DNA of 64,000 bases from Cordilura impudica (taxonomy: Eukaryota > Arthropoda > Insecta > Diptera > Scathophagidae). The notes beneath the pieces are model-generated. The model saw only the letters and a program-made list of their open reading frames with translations, did not search any database and was not told the DNA's origin. Where the stretch lies: contig OY821520.1 in assembly GCA_963682025.1 (NCBI GenBank), positions 132,055,937 through 132,119,936 of the forward strand. Reading direction: 5' to 3'. Both the position numbers and the translations under genes were made by a program. How positions within the stretch are numbered: position 1 is the stretch's first letter; each line of letters starts with the position of its first letter. Below are positions 21,085 to 32,536 of the stretch, in pieces.

Positions 21085-22633
21085 TCAATCATCGGCAATA
21101 TTAGTTCGTGACAAATTTTTACTGATCGTTCTCCTAATAAAACCATAGAATCCAAAAGTGGTTCAATTTCGTTTTCTACAAGTTCTTTATCAAGTTTTGC
21201 AGTATTTGGTAGCTATTTCGTGTGCAGCATATTTTGATTTGCAACTGGGTATTTTTAAAAGAAAATTAAATATTTATCGTGTTTGCAAATAAACGCTAAA
21301 TGTTTTTTAGGAATCTACATGCTAAAATCCCTATCTCACCCGATAACACTTTAAAACTATATGTTTATTCAAAAAATACCTTTTTTTTATAGGATAATAT
21401 TCAAAAAAGTTTTAAAAATATTTTTACAATACTTTTCTAAAAAAAATTTATCAGCAGGATAGTCCAATACCTGAAGTTGCAGTTTTCATTTAAAAGAAGT
21501 TTTGTTTTCAGGACAAACAACCAAAAAAAATATACTTTACTTTTGCCACTTTGCACTTATTTAGCGAAAGTTACTGAAATTTGAGAGAATATAACATAAA
21601 AAGTAAACAATGTGGAACATTTTTTTAACAGCTATTGATTGTGAATTTTACTTAATTTAACCTGGTACCAAAACTTATTAACTTCAACTTTTGAATTAAT
21701 TCTCGCTTTTAACATATTTCAACCCAATGTGCGAAGTGTCCCCGTGTTATCACATCAGCAAAGTGACAAATATGTTCACTCCAAAGTCAAGCTAAAATAA
21801 ATTATATTTTCAATAGAATCACTTTTGTACGAGTACAGAAATTCATTCTAAAATGGATTAATTTCATACAAAAAAAAAAAAATTTTTTTTGGAAAACATG
21901 CTGTTTTTGTTTCTTGTGTAAATAATTTTAAAAATGTTGTTATTATTGCTTACGCCTTTTTAATTAAAATATATAAACTGCGTATGTTTGTATTTACAAA
22001 TGTTAATTTTTTAATTTCGTTGACCGACTATTTGTATATGAAAAATGTGTATGTGTGTGTGTGTGAGAGCATACAAAGAAATGAAGTTAATTGAAACTGT
22101 CGAGTAAGTTCTTTCTTTTGTATGCGTTTTTTTTAATCGCGTTTATTCTTTATTGCTCCATGTAAAAGTGTTAAAGTATCATGCTGTGCCAAAATTTCCG
22201 CATACGCCATCATCTTTAACATTTCGCAGACATTCCGAAATGTGTTTTGGAGCTTTTTATTGATCAGCGGGTGTATATTTATACTGATTATTTGTATGAT
22301 TATTTAATCATTTTGAAATTAATTATAGACAATTAAGAACAAATAACGCATAGGCAATTAACACTGATCTTAATTAAGTTTTAATTAAATCTACTAAATA
22401 AATATGTGCTAATTGCTCGCGTTCATACTACGAACTAAGACCCATCATTCATTTGATTCAATTTAAATATTTTCGAAAAACTTTTTTTTAACAGATAAAC
22501 TTTATCAGTAGAGCTTTCTTTGTCAAAAAAAAAAATTCGACTTTTAAATTAAATATAACCAGATGTATTTTAGATCAAAATATAAGCTTTGTTATGAAGT
22601 GTAAGCGTCTCTCGTGGTTGGGCAAATGAAGAA
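21085..22633. other. No gene; GT microsatellite repeat at 22045-22115
   Basis: Nothing recognisable codes here. The GT-rich segment at 22045-22115 duplicates 14655-14735, including ATGAAGTTAATTGAAACTGT. Confidence 0.45.
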
Positions 22634-22636
22634 TTA

Positions 22637-23043
22637 CACTGTGGAACAAATTCAGGTTAGTAAAAGTTAGGTCGATTCTGAGAGTGAGGGATGAAAATAG
22701 AGGCAAAATTAGAAGAAATGTTTCGCGGCGTTTGTTTATGTTAGTTCGAATTTTTTTTTTAATCGACCTTCGAACTTTGCAGTCAAATGCCGATTTTCAG
22801 CATATTGTTTGTATGGTTTTTTGGCTATAACTCGTCGACTAATTGATATTTTTTCTATCTGTCAAAGCCAAATTATTGCTAGAGACCCGTGCAATAATTA
22901 AGATTTTCTATAAAATTGATTTAGGAAATTTTTGTGGTGCTTATGAAGCAAAATGTTGGAAAAATTAATTTTTTAGCCTCTATTTTCACCCCTCACTCCC
23001 AGAATCGATCTAACTTTTGCTAACCTGAATTTGTTCCACAGTG
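22637..23043. mobile_element. MITE derived from the CACTG long-TIR family
   Basis: Ends are CACTGTGGAACAAATTCAGG and its complement, flanked by TTA on both sides (22634-22636, 23044-23046): a 3-bp target duplication. The left ~345 bp match the left TIR of the 32537-35067 and 58013-61366 elements, then jump directly to the last ~70 bp of the right end. It is a simple internal-deletion derivative with no coding sequence. Confidence 0.9.
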
Positions 23044-23596
23044 TTATGATTTAAACTTAGTTAGCTGATTCAACAACCAACAGAAAGCGCCATGAATGTA
23101 CAGCAAGCAACTGCTATGGTTGTTATACTTGATGGTTGCAGTTGCTTGCTAGAAATAGATGGCGCTTACTGTTTTTTTAATTGATCTGTAAATAGATGTT
23201 TACACATCTCCCCTGTGGTCGGACTCACACAGTTTTTATTTTATTTTATAGGAACAAAATGAGGAGAAAAACATCGTTTAAAATTTTTATCCTTGAATGT
23301 CCTTAATGACGTACAAAAAACAAATCTTGAAATAATACATGTTAGAGACTATAAAGGCTATTTGGTGACTAAAAGCAAAAAAAAAAAAAAATTGGCAAAT
23401 TATTAATGATGTAAAATAAAATAAAAAAAAAACAAAAAAAAGAAATCAATTCATTTAAAACGATATTGTAAAAAATTAAGAAGTTCAATTAATTAAGACA
23501 TAAATCATATTTTTGGATGCCGCTATACGAGTTTTTACGTAGTTTTCCTTTCTAGATACGTTTTCTGGATATAGAAAATAAGTATAAATGAAATTT

Positions 23597-24208
23597 GAGT
23601 GGCATTGTTATTAAATTTGTTTCCTTTGAATATGAAAAAGTTCATATCGGATGTTGTATTTATGTGGGGACTAGGTCTAAAACTGGACCGATTCTGACCA
23701 TATTCGGTAAGGTTACTTATGTTTTGCAAAAACATATAAAAACCAAATTTGAGGAAAATCTGTCCAATATTTTTGTTTTTTGCTAGATTAAAATGAAGGT
23801 CGAGAACCAGCTTCATGTGGGGGCTGTGACTAAGATTTGTCATTTAGGGTTTATTTTTGGACTACTGATTAATATATGTAATAAACATACACAAACCCAT
23901 TTTGACCGAGATCTATATGATAATTTGTATATAATGGCCATTTTAAATCGCTCTTATAGGGGTCATTTGTATGGGGCCTAGGTCTGAACATCAGCTAATT
24001 TTCACCAATTTCAATAGCGTACATTATATAAAAGATAGAAGCTTATGTACTGAATTTATGTACTTTATTTATATATTCATATTTGCGACCTGTAATTTGA
24101 TTGCTAGATTCACACGGACGCGCAGGCCGACGGATGGACGGACATCGCTAAATCGACTCAGGAAGTGATTCGGAGTTGATCGGTGCATAGTGGTATAGGT
24201 TATAAAAA
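23597..24208 (-). repeat. Dispersed repeat family R, minus-strand copy
   Basis: The complement matches 36281-36900 block by block: the ATACCACTATG start (at 24185-24200), the GTCCGTCCxTC block, then AAAAGTTCATATCGGATG on the plus strand at 23637. An ORF of 102 residues on the minus strand lies inside and has no known domain. Confidence 0.7.
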
Positions 24209-26029
24209 TATCGACTGAGACTATCGAAAAAATTCATCAAAATTGCTGAGAATTTCCAGTGACAGTGTTATTAGAAAATTCTTGTATAGGGAATATGATG
24301 TTTGAATCCGCCAGATTTTTTACGTCTTTATTTTCTATAATAAAAAGATCTGAAAAAAAAGTCTTTGGAATAATAAGTACTGCTATTATCATTTCACCTA
24401 CTAGGCCATTTGTATACTTTTGGTGCGTTCTGAGTTTAATAAAACAAACAGTGGGTGTGAAGTATTTATGTGTGTATCATGGAATTTTGTTTACAGACGT
24501 GGCTTTGTTTATACTGGTTGTGATATTGTATCAAAAAAGTATCAACAATAAAATTGTATTTTGTAATTGCACACAAAATTTTTATATATAGAAGTTAAAT
24601 TACATATAAGTAAACATAAGTTAGCACGTGCACATCATCTCTTTACTTATTCATGCTTTGATAGATCTTCGGTTTATGCAAACATCAGACAACACAATAT
24701 TTAAAGTAATGAAGGCCTTAAAAGCTTTTGGTTGAAGTTAAATTTGCAAAAGTAATTTAAAATATTTATATGATGTTTTGAGTACTTACTCGTACCACAG
24801 GAAGAAAATCTGTCTTAGATTGAGGCTTGTTGTGAACAAATATTAAAATTATTTAATGTGGCAATATTTGTTACAAATTTTAATTTTTCTTTGAATGATT
24901 GTTTAAAATTCAAACTTTATTATCCCATCAATCTCTTTCTTAGGAATAAATGTTTTTTGTTTTTTTTTTACTGATTTATAGTTCGGCTTATGAATTTCAA
25001 TTGTTTTCGCATTTCAACTATAATTAACTTGTCTATTAAAGGCAAATGTAACGAGTATTTTGTATAATTGTGTTTCAAAGAAACGCTTTTAGGGTTGGTC
25101 ATGCCACCACACAAATTTCTGTCACAAGCATTTGTTTTTAAAATTGAACAATTGTGTTACACAATTTCTTTTTTTTTGTCCTTTGGGACTTGAATTGAAT
25201 GAATTGTTTTTAAGTGTTGTACGTACATATATAACAAAAAATATAATTGCCGAAGGTTAGGTTAAAGTGGTAGCCAATATTGTGCATATGCGTACACAGA
25301 CTCTGTTCTCTATTGTGAGAGCATGGCACTGCTATACACTTAGCCTTGGTAACTTATCAAAAAAAATTGTGAAAACTTCTTAGTTGTAGCGGACCCAAAG
25401 CATCTGTGTAAGAAATACTGAAAATACTTTTTTTTAGATAAAAAAAACTTTTTAACCCATTAAAGACGGCTCATAGACCGCTCGTACGATTTTGACGAAA
25501 CTTTCAGAATTTTACCAGGAGGTCCATAGAAGTTGGTTGGTGTAAAAAAATTTTTACCTCCCCCCATTCCAGAGATAGGACATGGATATTTAAATACACA
25601 ACCGCCTTTAACGATATACTTTTTTTTTTTAAATATTTTTGAACAATTTTGTTTTTCTTATTTCAGTAAAAATTAAAAACTATTTATTTTTTTACAAAAT
25701 TATTAATTTTCTTGACCCCTCAATGTTCCGGTACACCCCACTGTGCCATTTAAAATGTACAGGGTTACTTCGAAGAGCATTACAAATATTGAAAATTACG
25801 TCGTAAAAAGTAAATCCAACTTTGAACTCTATAGCTTATTATTTTTTTTAAAGGGGATTCCCAGTTTGCTTCTCCTTTTTCAGACTTGTTGAACTTTTTA
25901 CATGTAGTTTATTTCAGTAAAGCAAAGTGAACAGGTTAAATCAAGTCAAGTTTTTTACAATAAAACAAGTGCATAAAACCATAAATTTATACAAAATTAA
26001 AATTATAAATAACCGATATAAAAACGAAT
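24209..26029. other. No recognisable gene
   Basis: AT-rich. A 110-codon open frame (24259-24591) is hydrophobic and matches nothing I know. The stretch around 25440-25740 (CCATTAAAGACGG onward) looks repeat-like. A piggyBac reading frame may begin near 26012, just before Transib-1. Confidence 0.4.
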
Positions 26030-26034
26030 CGTCG

Positions 26035-26071
26035 CACAGTGGACCATATTTTGAGAAGGCGGCCAAAAATC
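26035..26071 (+). repeat. Transib-1 left terminal signal (heptamer, 21-bp spacer, nonamer-like box)
   Basis: Heptamer CACAGTG at 26035-26041 and A-rich box CCAAAAATC at 26063-26071. The V(D)J recombination signal consensus is CACAGTG plus ACAAAAACC; the box matches 7 of 9 positions. Confidence 0.85.
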
Positions 26072-26511
26072 ATTTGTTTTTTGTTACCGATTTTAAAGTT
26101 ATGATATTCATTTGAAAGTAAATACTAGTAAACCTCGGGAGCCAAAAAATTGTGACTCTATCTCAACTACGTCATAGCGAACAGGGTCTTCGAAAATGGG
26201 CTTTCTCAGTATTTTGCTAAAATTAAAAATTTCTTTGTAAATTTTTATTTTTGAATGACTGTAACTTTTTTGATTAAAAAGATTTTGAAGTGAAATGAAT
26301 TTTGTATAATTTTGCGGCTTACATTCTATTAAACGTAAAAACGTAAAATCACCGAGTCATTCCTAAATTAAAAAAAAAAATTTTTTTTAAAAAGGTCCAA
26401 ATTTTCCGAAAATCTCCTACTTAATAGAGCATAACTCCTGCTAGTCAACAGCCGTCAGAAAAAGTCTTGCACTCTTCTATAGTCCGAACCCTCCCCTATG
26501 AATACAAACGT

Positions 26512-26760
26512 TGTCCACTATGTGGTTAAGATATATTAAGTTTGAGGTGATGTTTGTAACTGCCAAAAGTATTGGACCTTTATCCATCTTTTATTATACG
26601 GATCTACTCAAAAACACTTTCTGAGTCGATTAAACGATGTCCGTCCGTCCGTCTGAGTGTTATGAATACAAAAGTTGGTCCTACCGGTGCACCGCGTTGT
26701 ATTTTTTTGCGTGTAGGTAGAGTTGTCAGGAGTTGTTGTATACTTACAAAAAAGGGTTAA
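26512..26760 (+). repeat. Family R fragment inside Transib-1
   Basis: CCACTATGTGGTTAAGATAT through CGATGTCCGTCCGTCCGTCTG matches the 5' third of the 36281-37081 copy. It is either an insertion into Transib-1 or a fragment captured by it. Confidence 0.7.
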
Positions 26761-26882
26761 GATATAATGCGCTTAATTGTTACAGGTACATTTACATAGG
26801 TATCTTTCAAAAACATTAATAGTCTGAATTAGAGTTATATAGTTTAAATACCTGACAAAATGGGAAACAATTTAAATAACAG

Positions 26883-27773
26883 GTAAATGGTAAAAAAAAA
26901 AACTATTGCGACATAGCCCTTTAAGATATGAGCAGGTATGATTCACCTTTTAAAAGAGGTTAGGGTGTGGGTTTTTATGATTCTAAAAGTGGTAATAAAA
27001 GATAAAAATTTGTAAATGGTAAAAAAAACTATTGCGACTTAGCCCTTTAAGATGTGAGCAGGTATGCTTCACCTTTTAAAAGGGGTTAGGGTGTGGGTTT
27101 TTTATGCTTCTAAAATTGGTAATAAAAGATAAAAATTTGTAAATGGTAAAAAAAAACTATTGCGACATGGCCCTTTAAGATACGAGCAGGTATGATTCAC
27201 CTTTTAAAAGGGGTTAGGGTGTGGGTTTTTTATGCTTCTAAAAGTGGTAATAAAAGATAAAAATTTGTAAATGGTAAATAAAACTATTGCGACATAGCCC
27301 TTTAAGATACGAGCAGGTATGCTTCACCTTTTAAAAGGGGTTAGGGTGTGGGCTTTTTATGCTTCTGAAAGTGGTAATAAAAGATAAAAATTTGTAAATG
27401 GTAAATAAAACTATTGCGACATAGCCCTTTAAGATATCAGCAGGTATGCTTCACCATTTAAAAGGGGTTAGGGTGTGGGTTTTTTATGCTTCTAAAAGTG
27501 GTAATAAAAGATAAAAATTTGTAAATGGTAAATAAAACTATTGCGACATAGCCCTTTAAGATATCAGCAGGTATGCTTCACCTTTTAAATGGGTTAGGGT
27601 GTGGGTTTTTTATGCTTCTAAAAGTGGTAATAAAAGATAAAAATTTGTAAATGGTAAATAAAACTATTGCGGCATAGCCCTTTAAGATATGAGCAGGTAT
27701 GCTTCACCTTTTAAAAGGGGTTAGGGTGTGGGTTTTTTATGCTTCTAAAAGTGGTAATAAAAGATAAAAATTT
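26883..27773. repeat. Seven-copy tandem repeat, unit about 127 bp, inside Transib-1
   Basis: Units start at about 26883, 27012, 27139, 27268, 27394, 27521 and 27647, each with GTAAATGGTAAAxAAAACTA, TTGCGACATAGCCCTTTAAG, GAGCAGGTATGCTTCACC and GGGGTTAGGGTGTGGG. Units are highly alike, with only single-base changes and a few indels, so expansion was recent. The array ends about 70 bp before the likely transposase start and would lie in its promoter or leader. Confidence 0.95.
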
Positions 27774-27846
27774 TAATTTTACATAATTGCAAGAAAGAGT
27801 ATTTATAATAATGTTTCCACAATTATTATTCATTACAATTTGTGCA

Positions 27847-29830
27847 ATGGCTAAGTACTGTTACAGAGATCTGGCAGATATTTATCTTCAACGAAATGAT
27901 GTAGACGATGTAATTTTGCACATAGTGAGCAACGTCTTCTTTAAGAATTGTAACCTAGAAGACATTGAAATGCACAAAGGAAAAATTACTAGTTTTGCAT
28001 CGAATTTGAAAAGACGGTACATTGAATGCTCTCATAGCAAGGCAAAGATGTACAAACGTTACCAAGACTGGTTAATAAAGGAACTTATTTCTGAGAGTGC
28101 ATCAACAACTGCCAACGAAAGTGGAAAAAAGGGTCGACCAGCAAAACCAATTGACGGATGTAGTGAAAGGTCTCGAAGGCGCAAGCTGGAGAATATCAAT
28201 GAAGAAATTTCTCAAAGAATTATTAAGGATTCATTTTTGCACCAAATTCAACCAACCCAAATTAAAGAAAATAAAATTGATATAATTGAAAAAATAGTAG
28301 AAGCGAGCCCAAGACGCACAAAGATTATTTTGAAAAGCAATCCTACACCAATTGAAGATAAGAAATTTACGCCGAAAGAAGCGTTCGCCCTATTTTTGGA
28401 TTTGAAATTGACCAAAAATCAATATAAGGAATTGCGGAGCGAACCGATGAAAAGAATTGTGGGATTTTTCCAGAGTATCGAGATTTAGTTTCTGCCAAAA
28501 AATCACAATCTGCTATTAGTGTCACTTCAACATCAGCAGAAATAAAATTGCAAGATCTCCTTGAACATACTGCAGAACGATTGCTAAATACGCTTGATAC
28601 TGATCATTTAAAAAAAAATTGGTAATGGCAGCATTACTTTAATTTCTAAATGGGGATGTGATGGATCCTCTGGTCAGAAACAATACAAGCAATTTAATGC
28701 CGAAAATTCATCAGGTGCTAATTTATTTATGGTATCTTTCGTTCCATTGCGCTTAACAAAAAGGTATAGCGTCTTAGAGCCGTCAACTAGTAGAGCAACA
28801 GAAATTGATATATGGAAAAATGAAATTCCTTCTTCAACAAAGTATTGCAGACCAATAAAATTTGCATTCAAAAAGGAAACCAAAGATGTCATAACTGAAG
28901 TTCAAAAAATAAAAGATCAAATTAAGGAACTTCAACCAGTAATATTTAAATTTGAGGACCAAGACATTGAAGTACATTTTAAAATGTGTCTCACAATGAT
29001 TGATGGAAAAGTTGCACAAGCTTTAAGTAGAACAAAGTCAACGTCAAGATGCATTATATACCAAAAGACATCAAGTCAATTAAGCCAACCCCCACCAGAA
29101 GACGATAGTTTTAAGGGAGCCTACGAATTTGGAATGTCCCCTCTTCATGCTAGAATACGTGTCATGGAGCATATTCTTAAATTGGGTTACGATTTGGAAT
29201 TTGGCCCGTTAGGCGAAACAGTGAGAAAAAACAAAGAAAATGAAGAAAAAAGAAAGCAAAAAAAAAACAAATTCAACAAAAATATCTATAGCTAGGCCTC
29301 GTAATCGACCAACCAAAACAAGGTGAAGGAAACATAAATGATGGAACTACTGCAAGGAGATTTTTTTCCGATCCGGAAACTGTAGCATCTATCATGAATT
29401 AATAAGACGATTCAAAATCATATTACAAGTTCTAGCATGGAGAAGAAAGATAAATGCAAAAAAATTAGGAGAGTACGCCAATAAAACAGCTATACTTAAT
29501 ACTGGAAAATACTCTTGGAGATATATGCCATCCACAGTTCATAAAATTTTGTACCATGGGGAACAAATAATTCAAAACAATATGCTACCAATAGGAGATC
29601 TATCTGAAGAAGTGCAAGAAAAAACGAACAAAGACTACAGATTCTTTCACGAGCACAACACAAGGAAAATGTTGTACTAATGTTGTACTAATGAAGACCT
29701 TATCACTATTTTGTTGTGCACTTCAGATCCATATATGTCCAACATTCGTCAGAAATGGAAAACTACCTCTATTGAATTAGACGAAGAAGCTAAAGAACTT
29801 CTAGAAGATGAAAATCAAGGCTATTTATAA
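27847..29830 (+). pseudogene. Transib-1 transposase (RAG1-core-like), broken
   Basis: ATG at 27847 (MAKYCYRDLADIY; an in-frame ATG at 27811 is the alternative). An N-terminal basic region with KKGRPAKP and CSERSRRRK precedes the RAG1-like core: KWGCDGSSGQ (first catalytic Asp), VPLRL, CRPIKF, TMIDGKV (second Asp), LHARIRVMEH, GLVIDQPKQGEGNINDG, WRYMPSTVHKILYHGEQII (paired His), LPIGDLSEEVQEKTNKDYR (catalytic Glu region) and SDPYMS, ending at the TAA at 29828. Frame changes occur near 28465, 28612 and 29295, with further ones around 29400 and 29680. The CxxC seen in Transib-3 is reduced to one Cys (RCIIYQ). All three catalytic acids are still encoded. Confidence 0.9.
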
Positions 29831-30451
29831 GATATTTTTACTAAAATTGGTTGACTTAAAGTACTTTTTCATTACACTAACAATAGTTAAGTTACACTTT
29901 TTTTTTATATAGTTAAAAAATTTTCTTGATTTAAAAATTTATATATATTGTAAATTTACAATAAAAATTGTTAAATTTCATAAATTTACCATAAAAATTG
30001 ATATAGAAATATTTAAAAAGACAATAAAAACAAATTTAACTAAAGCAAAAACATACGAGTTTTTCATTGAAACTTCTCTAATTTGAACCAATATAAGGTA
30101 ACTTTTATGTTCGCTGCTTAATAAATCATATTTTAACTCGGGATCTTTCAAAAAAAAAACAACCTTTGCATTAGGACTAAAAAGTTTACGGGGGCTAAAT
30201 TTTGGCATTTTCTGAAAAAATTAACTTAAGAAATTGTTAAAAAGTATTAGTTGTAAAATTAACTGAAGAAATAAGACATTATATTAAAAAAAAACCTTTT
30301 TTTTACCTTTTAACACTTCATTTTTGTACTAAAATTCAACTTTATTTTCGGTAGAGAATTACGTTTTATAGCAAAACTTAAAGGCTAAGGTCTCGCCTAC
30401 CAAACAAAAAAAAAACCGCATATCAAAATTCAAATCTAATCAAAAGTTATA

Positions 30452-30488
30452 GGTTTTTGACCGCCTTCTCGTCAAATGGTCCACTGTG
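30452..30488 (-). repeat. Transib-1 right terminal signal (21-bp spacer)
   Basis: Minus strand: heptamer CACAGTG at 30488-30482, then 21 bp, then TCAAAAACC at 30460-30452. The box matches the V(D)J nonamer consensus ACAAAAACC at 8 of 9 positions. Confidence 0.85.
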
Positions 30489-30493
30489 CGTCG

Positions 30494-30844
30494 TCAGAAA
30501 ATTCGTACCACTTCCGAACTAGAAGAAATTCTCGATAGCTTGTCCGATGGGGAAGAAGATTTTGAACTAGAATCATATACAACTGATGTTGTTATATTAC
30601 CACCCGATGACGTCGACAAGATAAGTGATACGGAGGAGTTGAATGAAAATTTACTAGCGTTGAACGACGACCAAAATCTGCCTCACGAGAATGCTGGGAC
30701 TTACCAAATAGAACGTTCTTCAGTAGATGGAATGAAGATATACTATTTGCTGAAAAAAGAATGATGATTTGCCAGTGGCCTCCAGTAAGATTGGTAAGAA
30801 GAGACGTAAAATTTATAAGGGAATTAAATGGGGTAGAAACTCCC
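30494..30844 (+). pseudogene. piggyBac-like transposase N-terminus, interrupted by Transib-1
   Basis: The frame reads RRQKIRTTSELEEILDSLSD, then an acidic stretch, DVVILPPDDVDKISDTEELN, and after a frameshift near 30756 KKRRKIYKGIKW. Acidic N-termini with ELExILxxLSD and xxVILPPDxxxxxDxEE are typical of piggyBac-like transposases in insects. The reading frame can be followed to the left of Transib-1 (TDIKTNR near 26018-26034), so the Transib insertion split this fragment. The catalytic domain is missing, cut off where the mariner relic begins. No start codon is visible. Confidence 0.65.
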
Positions 30845-31590
30845 AGGCAAGAGCTTTGATTGTATACTGAACCGGTTTTGCTTTATGCGGAGGTGAATTG
30901 TTATGGAGCAAAATTACCTTGCCGTGTCTTCTGGCCCATTCTGGTCGTTTTTCGATCAATATCTGGTTGAAATTTATCATTTGTTGTCGGTACTGAACAT
31001 TTTCATAGCAGTTTCAGCAGGTTTTAGCAGCACCTTTCCGGTCCCACCAAATCAACCACAGTTGATGGTTGTCCCGGATTAACCCATAATTTTTTCCATT
31101 AAGGATTTGTAAACTAAATCTTTTTTTCCCCGCCGGAACAATTCGATGCAAAACTGATTTTATTTCGTGTCTTTGAAGCAAAATTTCACTAGTGTTTTTT
31201 GGTTTTCCATCTGCCTTTCATTCGGTTCATGTGGCATCTAATTTCCACACTTTCTTATCTTTCCCATAGCTTTTAAATGGCGAGGAATTGTTTCTTGTGC
31301 AACATTTAACATTTCTGCTGTTTGCTTTTGACTGAAAATATCATCCTCATCCAATACTGCTTGTCTTCGAAGTTTTTTGTTGGTCTTCCATGTTCTTAAT
31401 TTCTCACATCAAAATCATTATCACTGAACCGTTGAAACCATCTTTTGGATGTTGCTTCTGATAGAGTATGATCGCCATATGCCTCGACATGCATTCCATG
31501 TGAGTCTGCAGCACTTTTCTTCAAATGAATACAAAAAATTAATGCTTTCCGCAAATCATCATTTTATGGTACAAAATTCGATATTTTTAA
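30845..31590 (-). pseudogene. mariner (mos1-like) transposase relic
   Basis: Minus-strand reading gives KYRILFVIHLKKSAADSHGM, VEAYGDHTLSEATSKRWFQR, FSDNDFDVRN, a GRPTKNFED block, and further on TRNKISFASNCSGGEKKI (equivalent to the FLHRIVTGDEKW block), PGQPST and TRMGQKTRQGNFAP. This is the order of mariner transposases: HTH with GDxxxSExTxxRWFxxF, then the WVPHEL and GDEKW regions. Stops and frameshifts are frequent. The C-terminal part, with the second and third catalytic aspartates, is missing at 30845. No terminal repeats identified. Confidence 0.8.
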
Positions 31591-32526
31591 TACGATGAAA
31601 AAATATCATCTTGTTTTTTCAATGACTTAATGTGTACTAAATATGATACAAAAAGGACCATATAATTTTTTTTCTTCTTTGAAAAACTACTTAAATATTT
31701 GTACTCGCTTATACTTTTTTTTCCACTACCCGTCCGCCAAATATTCTGTTAAACTGATTTTATTTAATAATAGTTTCCATAGAAATTTATGCACTAATGG
31801 ACAAAAAGTAATTTTCATCATATTTTAGAACAAACTAAAAATTTTCACAAATAAACTTTTTTAATCTTTTTTAGCCAACTTTATTTTCTATTCACTTGCA
31901 GGTATGCTCTATGAACTTTATTATTTCTTATGGCTTCTTTTACATATGGTTTTGTTTTTCAATTGATGTTGACTTCAAGGTAAGTTTTATTTTTTAATCG
32001 GAAAAATGCGTATGCCGCCCTTCATACAAATAATGTAACTTTTAGCAGAGCACAGTCAAGTCCAGTACAGTGCGCTGTATACTTATTAATTTTTGCTGGG
32101 GGAAAAAATTAAGCTCCCATAATTTCGAATTTTCTTGGTAGGCAAACGTTTGTGAAATATATCAAGAGTTTATATGTATTAAAATCAGTTTCTTATGGTA
32201 TTAATTATGAGCATAAAAATTATTCCAGACCATCTTATGCATATTTCTTTTTTGATTTGGCAATCTTTTTGCTAAGAAGGAACATTTTAGTGAGGTACCC
32301 TCAGAACGCGATAAAGAGATAGATCCCCAATCTCATACATAGGTAATAAATAAACGGCCGACTTTATTGTTGTTAATTTTTCACGTTTGAACTAACGAAG
32401 TCATAAAAGATAAGACGTAATATACAAGACAGACACGATCATACTTAAATCCTCGTCGTTTTATTAACGCCCTAAATTTTAAGAAGTTTTGTATGGTGAT
32501 ACATGTGAATTTTAAATCAAACATAC
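31591..32526. other. No recognisable gene
   Basis: AT-rich. A possible short exon flanked by CACTTGCAG and GTAAGT (31902-31979) was noted but has no recognisable product. Confidence 0.35.
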
Positions 32527-32536
32527 TCTACAATAT

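Larger units (their letters stand above)
26035..30488 (+). mobile_element. Transib-1, complete element with 5-bp target duplication
   Basis: Ends are inverted repeats starting with the heptamer CACAGTG followed by GACCAT, with GAGAAGGCGG and then an A-rich box (CCAAAAATC on the left, TCAAAAACC on the right). Spacing from heptamer to A-rich box is 21 bp at both ends. The direct repeat CGTCG flanks it (26030-26034, 30489-30493). CACxxTG ends and a GC-rich 5-bp target duplication define the Transib superfamily, and the interior encodes a Transib transposase. It is 4454 bp and contains a family R fragment and a 7-copy tandem array. It interrupts a piggyBac-like reading frame. Confidence 0.95.

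Noticed and set aside
24259..24591. 110-codon hydrophobic open frame
   Set aside because: No recognisable motif, AT-driven composition, no second copy in the window.
27060..27110. TTAGGG within the tandem array as a telomere-like repeat
   Set aside because: It occurs once per 127-bp unit, not as a short tandem, and flies lack TTAGGG telomeres.
31902..31979. Possible exon between CACTTGCAG and GTAAGT
   Set aside because: Splice-like signals alone in AT-rich DNA are weak, and the peptide matches nothing.
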